Source: Anaerosporobacter faecicola
GTDB taxonomy: Bacteria; Bacillota; Clostridia; Lachnospirales; Lachnospiraceae
DNA: 64,000 nt
Direction: 5' to 3'
NCBI RefSeq assembly: GCF_012070565.1
Contig: NZ_JAAQRO010000046.1
Coordinates: forward strand, 42,027 to 106,026
Each line of letters begins with the position of its first letter. The stretch's first letter is position 1. The notes under the pieces were generated by a model. It did no database searches. It was given only the letters and a program-made list of their open reading frames with translations, and was not told the DNA's origin. Positions 59,778 to 64,000 of the stretch are shown here, one piece after another. Position numbers and translations under genes: made by a program.

Positions 59778-61121
59778 ATGATACAGAGCATATATAGTAG
59801 TGAGGAAATGGATGCAAAAGAGGAAAAAGGCAGCAGTGCATTCAAAATGCCTAAAAATATAAGACAAATTGGACAAGTAGATATGTCAAAAAAAATATAT
59901 GCAGAAGATTACGTAATGACTTATATCAAGCAGTTAGCAGAAAAAGCAACAACAGGAGAGCGAAAGGCCGTATTATTGGGACAGTACATAAAATCTGAAG
60001 GAAGCAGGCATATCTTTATTAATGGTGCAGTAGAAATCATCGAATCATCGGATTCGGGCAATGATACAATGTTTTCTAATGAAGTGTGGTCTGAAATCTA
60101 TGATTGTATAAAAAAATATTTCTCTAATGTGGAGATTGTTGGTTGGTATATTACGAAAAAAGATGGTCCATTTGATCTGGACGAGCATATAACAAAAATG
60201 CATTTAGATAATTTTTCAGGACAGGACAAGACCTTATTAGTTTATGATGCGAATGAGAAAGAAGAGGCATTTTATTTCTATGATAAGGGAAAATTAAAAC
60301 GCCAAAGTGGATATTACATCTATTATGATCGTAATGAAGAAATGCAAAATTATATGGTAGAAAATAAAGACCATACGAGTACTGATGAGGGCTATGAAGA
60401 TTTAGCAACACAAAGAATACGTAAACTAATAGAAGCAAAGGCGGAAACCAATAAAGATAAGAGCATGATGCCACTTGTATACACTGCAAGTTCACTACTG
60501 GCAGTAGTTGTATTAGTTATAGGAGCCACCATGGTTAGCAATTATGATAAAATGAAGGACACGGAGGACGCAGTCGCTGTCTTATCAGATGCCGCTACAA
60601 ATATCCAAGAGGATGAGAAGGCAGAGGAAGTAACAGCTGAATCATCAAAAATCACACAAGTGGAAACAGTACCATCAACAATTGGTGAGACCGATGGTTC
60701 ACAAGAAATGCAGAATATCAATTCGGATAACGCAGATGTACAAGCTATGATTGAAGAGAATGAAGCAGCAAAGTCAAAAGAAGATACGGAAACTGACTCG
60801 GATGATGATGAAGACCAAGAAGACCAAGAAGACCAAAAAGAAGAGAATGATACCCAGAAAGAGGATTCAGAAGAAGAGACGACGAAATCAGATACAAAAA
60901 AAGAGTCAGGAGATACAAAAAAAGAAACAACAACGAAAACCAAAGAGACAATGGCATCAACAAAAAAATATACCGTGAAAAAGGGAGAAACCTTAGTCTC
61001 TATAAGTACCAAGATGTATGGTACCATTAAAGGCGTTGAAGCTATACGGGATGCAAATAATATTGAAGATGAAGATTTGATCTACGAGGGACAGGAAATT
61101 ATTATTCCAGCATATAAATGA
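59778..61121 (+). CDS. LysM-domain membrane protein with MPN-like N-terminal domain
   Basis: A 447-residue protein (from ATG 59778, AAAGGAA 7 bases upstream; another ATG 33 bases earlier lacks a site). The N-terminal domain (about 30-190) reads AVLLGQYIKSEGSRHIFING, FSNVEIVGWYITKKDGPFDL, then DKTLLVYDANEKEEAFYFYD, a pattern like Mov34/MPN (JAB) domains but without the HxH metal ligands. A membrane helix follows (PLVYTASSLLAVVVLVIGAT), then a Glu/Asp/Lys-rich linker and a C-terminal LysM (KYTVKKGETLVSISTKMYG ... YEGQEIIIPAY) that should bind peptidoglycan or spore cortex. Topology: MPN-like part inside, LysM outside. Function unknown. Confidence 0.75.
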   Translation: MIQSIYSSEEMDAKEEKGSSAFKMPKNIRQIGQVDMSKKIYAEDYVMTYIKQLAEKATTGERKAVLLGQYIKSEGSRHIFINGAVEIIESSDSGNDTMFSNEVWSEIYDCIKKYFSNVEIVGWYITKKDGPFDLDEHITKMHLDNFSGQDKTLLVYDANEKEEAFYFYDKGKLKRQSGYYIYYDRNEEMQNYMVENKDHTSTDEGYEDLATQRIRKLIEAKAETNKDKSMMPLVYTASSLLAVVVLVIGATMVSNYDKMKDTEDAVAVLSDAATNIQEDEKAEEVTAESSKITQVETVPSTIGETDGSQEMQNINSDNADVQAMIEENEAAKSKEDTETDSDDDEDQEDQEDQKEENDTQKEDSEEETTKSDTKKESGDTKKETTTKTKETMASTKKYTVKKGETLVSISTKMYGTIKGVEAIRDANNIEDEDLIYEGQEIIIPAYK

Positions 61122-61178
61122 GGAAAGAGTCAAAAGGTAACGAAATAATACCTTGCAATAGATATATAAACATTTACA

Positions 61179-61239
61179 AAAAGAGTTGATCATAGGAATG
61201 GGATTTAGGATGTTTCCCGTTTAATGAAACAACTCTTTT
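61179..61239 (+). terminator. Terminator of the LysM gene
   Basis: AAAAGAGTTG / CAACTCTTTT with an inner GGGA...TCCC stem, followed by TGTAGTATTTGC. Confidence 0.7.
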
Positions 61240-61293
61240 GTAGTATTTGCTGTTTTTTCAAGGAAAAGAAAAACGTTTCAATGAGGACGTATA

Positions 61294-61322
61294 TTGCTTA
61301 TATAGACAAAATAAGGTATAAT
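61294..61322 (+). promoter_or_regulatory. Promoter of the DUF5711-like/CvpA operon
   Basis: TTGCTT (61294-61299), 17-bp spacer, TATAAT (61317-61322). Confidence 0.55.
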
Positions 61323-61383
61323 GCAGAAAGAAACTAGGAAAGGAGCCATGTGCTATTGACGTATAGATACATGGAGATGAGAA

Positions 61384-62574
61384 GTGAAGAAAATCGAGAA
61401 AGAGGAAGACTCTGGATATGAGAAAAAATTAAAACGATATAAACAACGTAAGGCTATCATCATAACATTTGTTTGTATTTTCGTTTTAGCAGTAGGCTTT
61501 TACTTTGTAAATAAGTATTTTACAAAGAATTACAATGCTTACAAGACTATACATACAACACAACGAGAAGATAGCAATACGGTTCAATATATGAGTTATG
61601 ATCATAAATTACTCAAGTATAGTAGAGATGGAATATCTGCAATATCAGCCGATGGAAAAGTTTTATGGAATGCGTCCTACGATGTGAAAAATCCAAAAGT
61701 AGTTGTTTGCGAAAAATACGTAGCAGTTGCAGATATTGGAGGTAAGCAAGCATATACATTCAATAGTAAGGGAACCACATACAACCTGACTACTACATTA
61801 CCAATCATTGATGTTGCAGTATCTCATCAAGGGGTATTATGCGTAACAGTGGAAGGAGAAGATTACAACCAAGTTCTCTTATATGACTCAACAACGGGAA
61901 CAGAGCTTGTGCAAAAGCAAACTTCTGTACAGACCAATGGATACCCGGTAGATGTTGGTTTGTCTATAGATGCAAAGAAGATGGCATGTTCCTACGTACG
62001 AATAGAGAATGGGGTATTAGAGACCGATGTCGGCTTTTATAACTTTACACAAGTAGGAGCTAACTACCAAGATCAATTTGTTGGAATTATTAAAGACCAA
62101 CAGTCCGTGGTACATGATATTACATTCTTAGACTCCAACACGGTATTATTATGTTCCGAAAAAGGATTCTTCTTATATGAAATGTACGAAGTACCAAGTA
62201 TGATTACAAGTAAAACATATGAAGAAGAGATTGAGAGTATGTTCTATACAAGTTCTTATTTTGGATTTATTACAAAGGACAGCTCAAGTACAGATGAAAC
62301 AGGAAGACAATTGTACGTATATAATCGAAAAGGGAAAAATGTACTTAAAAAAGATATTACATTTGGTTATCAATCTGTTCAAATGTCAGGAAAAGATATT
62401 ATCTTTCAATCAGAAACAGAATTACGGATTATTGAAGTGAATGGAAATGTAAAATTAAAGACGACTTTAAAATATCCGATTGTAAGTATCATGCCATATA
62501 ATAACAAAGATGAATATATCATAATTGATGATAAGAATATTAATCATATCAAACTAGTGGAGGAGAAAAAATAG
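61384..62574 (+). CDS. DUF5711-like membrane protein with beta-propeller-like exterior
   Basis: A 396-residue protein: a basic N terminus, one helix (IIITFVCIFVLAVGFYFVN, about 29-47) and a large outside domain made of repeating beta strands: YDHKLLKYSRDGISAISADG, KVVVCEKYVAVADIGGKQAY, FLDSNTVLLCSEKGFFLYEM, and so on, resembling a PQQ/WD-type propeller. This fits the DUF5711 family of Clostridia. The start is GTG 61384 with GGAGATGAG upstream. The stop overlaps the GTG of the CvpA-like gene (TAGTG), so they are co-translated. Confidence 0.7.
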   Translation: MKKIEKEEDSGYEKKLKRYKQRKAIIITFVCIFVLAVGFYFVNKYFTKNYNAYKTIHTTQREDSNTVQYMSYDHKLLKYSRDGISAISADGKVLWNASYDVKNPKVVVCEKYVAVADIGGKQAYTFNSKGTTYNLTTTLPIIDVAVSHQGVLCVTVEGEDYNQVLLYDSTTGTELVQKQTSVQTNGYPVDVGLSIDAKKMACSYVRIENGVLETDVGFYNFTQVGANYQDQFVGIIKDQQSVVHDITFLDSNTVLLCSEKGFFLYEMYEVPSMITSKTYEEEIESMFYTSSYFGFITKDSSSTDETGRQLYVYNRKGKNVLKKDITFGYQSVQMSGKDIIFQSETELRIIEVNGNVKLKTTLKYPIVSIMPYNNKDEYIIIDDKNINHIKLVEEKK

Positions 62575-63281
62575 TGAATTGGTTAGTAATCGCAGTAGCT
62601 GCAGTTTTAGCAGCGTTTGCATATAAGGGTAGAAAAACAGGTTTTATAAAAACGGTATTCTCCATATTTTCTATTATTATTGCAATCGTTGTATCATCCG
62701 CTGTAAGTCCTTATGTTAGTAAGACTTTACGTGAAAATGAGAAGTTTTATAACTACATCTATGATCGAGTAGAGGAAGTTGTAAATCTAAAAGTAGAAGA
62801 GAAAGAGAAGACGACAGTATCTGAACAGACAGAAGCAATTGATAAACTTTCCTTACCAGAATCCATAAAAAAGAATCTGAAAGAAAATAAAAACAATTCA
62901 GAAGTATATAAGGCACTTCATGTAGATACATTTAAGGAATATGTAAATGGATACATTGCAACATTGGTTATTAATGCAATTTCATTCTTGATTACATATG
63001 TAGTAATTACAGTAATTCTTATTATTATATGTGGAGCACTTAATATTATTAGTAAGTTACCAATTATTAATGGATTAAATAAAACAGCAGGGTTATTAGT
63101 AGGTGTTTTTGAAGGATTACTCGTTATCTGGCTTTTATGTATCATACTGACTGCATTCAGTAGTACACAGGCTGCGCAAAACATGTTTGAACTAATCCAA
63201 GAAAGCAGATTTCTTAGTAGTTTGTATAACAATAATCTTTTGTTGCGCTGTGTAACCAATATGGCGAAGGTGTTATTTTAG
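62574..63281 (+). CDS. CvpA-family membrane protein
   Basis: A 235-residue membrane protein with about four hydrophobic segments: WLVIAVAAVLAAFAY, VFSIFSIIIAIVVSSAVSPY, ISFLITYVVITVILIIICGA and GVFEGLLVIWLLCIILTAFS. YKGRKTGFIKTVFSIFSIII and NGLNKTAGLLVGVFEGLLVI match CvpA (colicin V production) proteins. A soluble loop (60-120) with charged residues lies between helices 2 and 3. In Gram-positives CvpA-like proteins are linked to envelope upkeep; the precise role is unclear. GTG start, translationally coupled to the upstream gene. Confidence 0.8.
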   Translation: MNWLVIAVAAVLAAFAYKGRKTGFIKTVFSIFSIIIAIVVSSAVSPYVSKTLRENEKFYNYIYDRVEEVVNLKVEEKEKTTVSEQTEAIDKLSLPESIKKNLKENKNNSEVYKALHVDTFKEYVNGYIATLVINAISFLITYVVITVILIIICGALNIISKLPIINGLNKTAGLLVGVFEGLLVIWLLCIILTAFSSTQAAQNMFELIQESRFLSSLYNNNLLLRCVTNMAKVLF

Positions 63282-63416
63282 TGTAACAAATAGGGGGATT
63301 TACAAGTAGGTGATGGGGAAAATACCTTCATAAATATTATTAACTTGATGTACCATATTATACGATGCTATAAAAATTGTGTTTTAACTTAAAAAACAAC
63401 GAAAAGGAATGAAATA

Positions 63417-63442
63417 AAGAATGCGATCTAGGAAGCGTTCTT
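63417..63442 (+). terminator. Hairpin after the CvpA-like gene
   Basis: AAGAATGC / GCGTTCTT with a 10-base loop, then CTTAACATTTCTTTTGG. It is a modest terminator ahead of the rRNA promoter. Confidence 0.5.
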
Positions 63443-63680
63443 CTTAACATTTCTTTTGGTTGTTTTTTGTTTTTACAGGAAGTTATTAAAAAAATATACA
63501 AGAACCGTATAAGAACTATGTAAGAACCAAAAAGGAAACACAAAGCAGAATATAAAGCAGAATATAAAAAAGAGCATGAAAAACAAGTGAAGTAAGTTCA
63601 TACATACAAAAGTATATAGAGTGTAAATTAAATAAATAATTAGAATAATTTAAAAAAATAAAAAAAGATAAAAAAAGTTG

Positions 63681-63709
63681 TTGACATAAAATATGTATAG
63701 TGCTATAAT
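63681..63709 (+). promoter_or_regulatory. rRNA operon promoter
   Basis: TTGACA (63681-63686), 17-bp spacer, TATAAT (63704-63709), preceded by a long A-rich stretch (63600-63680) that may act as an UP element. The leader (to 63968) has an antitermination-like segment TTGAAAACTGAACAG and a GTTCTT-ATAA-AGAAC hairpin. A 12-bp direct repeat AAAGCAGAATAT lies at 63544-63567. Confidence 0.85.
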
Positions 63710-63968
63710 CTATTTTGCTGACACGCCAAAGCGCTTGTACAGCGAGGACATTGAAAACTGAACAGTGAAACAACCTTGAAAATTCCAGTGTTCACAAGTC
63801 GTTGACTTAGATGAACACAAAAAGATTTTCAGTTCTTATAAAGAACAAACCGTATCGGAAGTTAGAGATAACAGAAGATACACCCAAATGTCGAAAGACA
63901 AACGGAAACAATAAGCCAGTTTGGTTAGTTGATTCTGAAAAAGATTAAACAAATTGTTTAATAAACTT

Positions 63969-64000
63969 AAACATGAGAGTTTGATCCTGGCTCAGGATGA
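63969..64000 (+). rRNA. 16S ribosomal RNA, 5' end
   Basis: AGAGTTTGATCCTGGCTCAG at 63976-63995 is the universal 16S 5' segment (E. coli positions 8-27), so the mature 5' end is placed near 63969. Only the first 32 bases lie in the window. Confidence 0.95.

Noticed and set aside
60542..61027. 161-codon antisense frame in the LysM gene
   Set aside because: It mirrors the Glu/Asp/Lys-rich linker, giving a Ser/Phe/Val-only product; no ribosome site.

Overview
The window reads as a chromosomal segment of a low-GC, Gram-positive, spore-forming anaerobe of the Clostridia, most likely Lachnospiraceae and resembling plant-polysaccharide degraders such as Clostridium phytofermentans. That placement is inference. 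It rests on AT-rich codon use, strong AGGAGG ribosome sites with frequent GTG/TTG starts, TTGACA-N17-TATAAT promoters, sporulation-linked genes (BofA family, YaaL family, YyaC), many carbohydrate ABC importers with lipoprotein binding proteins, and a Clostridia-type Tad pilus locus.

Layout. 1-7.3 kb: arabinan/arabinoside use, with a GH43 fragment, a GH43 lipoprotein, an ArsR-type regulator with a large C-terminal domain, then a divergent ABC sugar importer and a YesL-like protein. 7.4-11.4 kb (minus): a two-gene heterodimeric ABC exporter preceded by a promoter, a 32-residue leader ORF and an intrinsic terminator, which is the architecture of ribosome-mediated attenuation as known for bmrB-bmrCD. 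11.4-16 kb: housekeeping and stress genes (small alarmone synthetase, MBL-fold hydrolase, S1-domain protein, bacteriohemerythrin, Nudix hydrolase). 16-19.4 kb: a 146/147-bp repeat array between convergent genes, then a Zn/Cd P-type ATPase with eight His/Cys-rich repeats under a CadC/SmtB-type repressor. 19.5-39.4 kb: alpha-glucan metabolism (TetR regulator, GH13 enzyme, branching enzyme, LacI regulator, 4-alpha-glucanotransferase, phosphorylase, maltodextrin importer, secreted GH13 amylase), interrupted by a 1125-residue FliK-like protein behind a structured leader. 39.4-52.6 kb: yaaL-like and bofA-like genes, then a Tad (type IVc) pilus operon with two prepilin peptidases, TadZ, TadA, TadB, TadC, Flp pilin, TadE-like proteins and an FHA protein. 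52.6-64 kb: UvrD-family helicase, gltX, small membrane proteins, YyaC, a LysM membrane protein, a DUF5711-like protein and a CvpA-like protein, ending in an rRNA promoter and the first bases of a 16S rRNA gene.

How the genes fit together. The glucan genes form a path: the outside amylase cuts starch, the importer takes in maltodextrins, the glucanotransferase and phosphorylase convert them to sugar phosphate, and the branching enzyme builds glycogen. The two promoters ahead of the glucanotransferase gene carry the same CGAAA-N5-CGAAA motif at the same distance from their -10 boxes, a good candidate operator for the adjacent LacI regulator.

Most notable observations: the leader-peptide attenuator of the ABC exporter; the repeat array whose arms reach into the last codons of two convergent genes; a 299-bp MITE-like palindrome flanked by an 8-bp direct repeat; a prepilin peptidase that seems to start at AUU; a structured transcribed leader before the FliK-like gene; and an MPN-like domain joined to a LysM domain. 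Family names come from reading motifs and remembered families; no database search was run.
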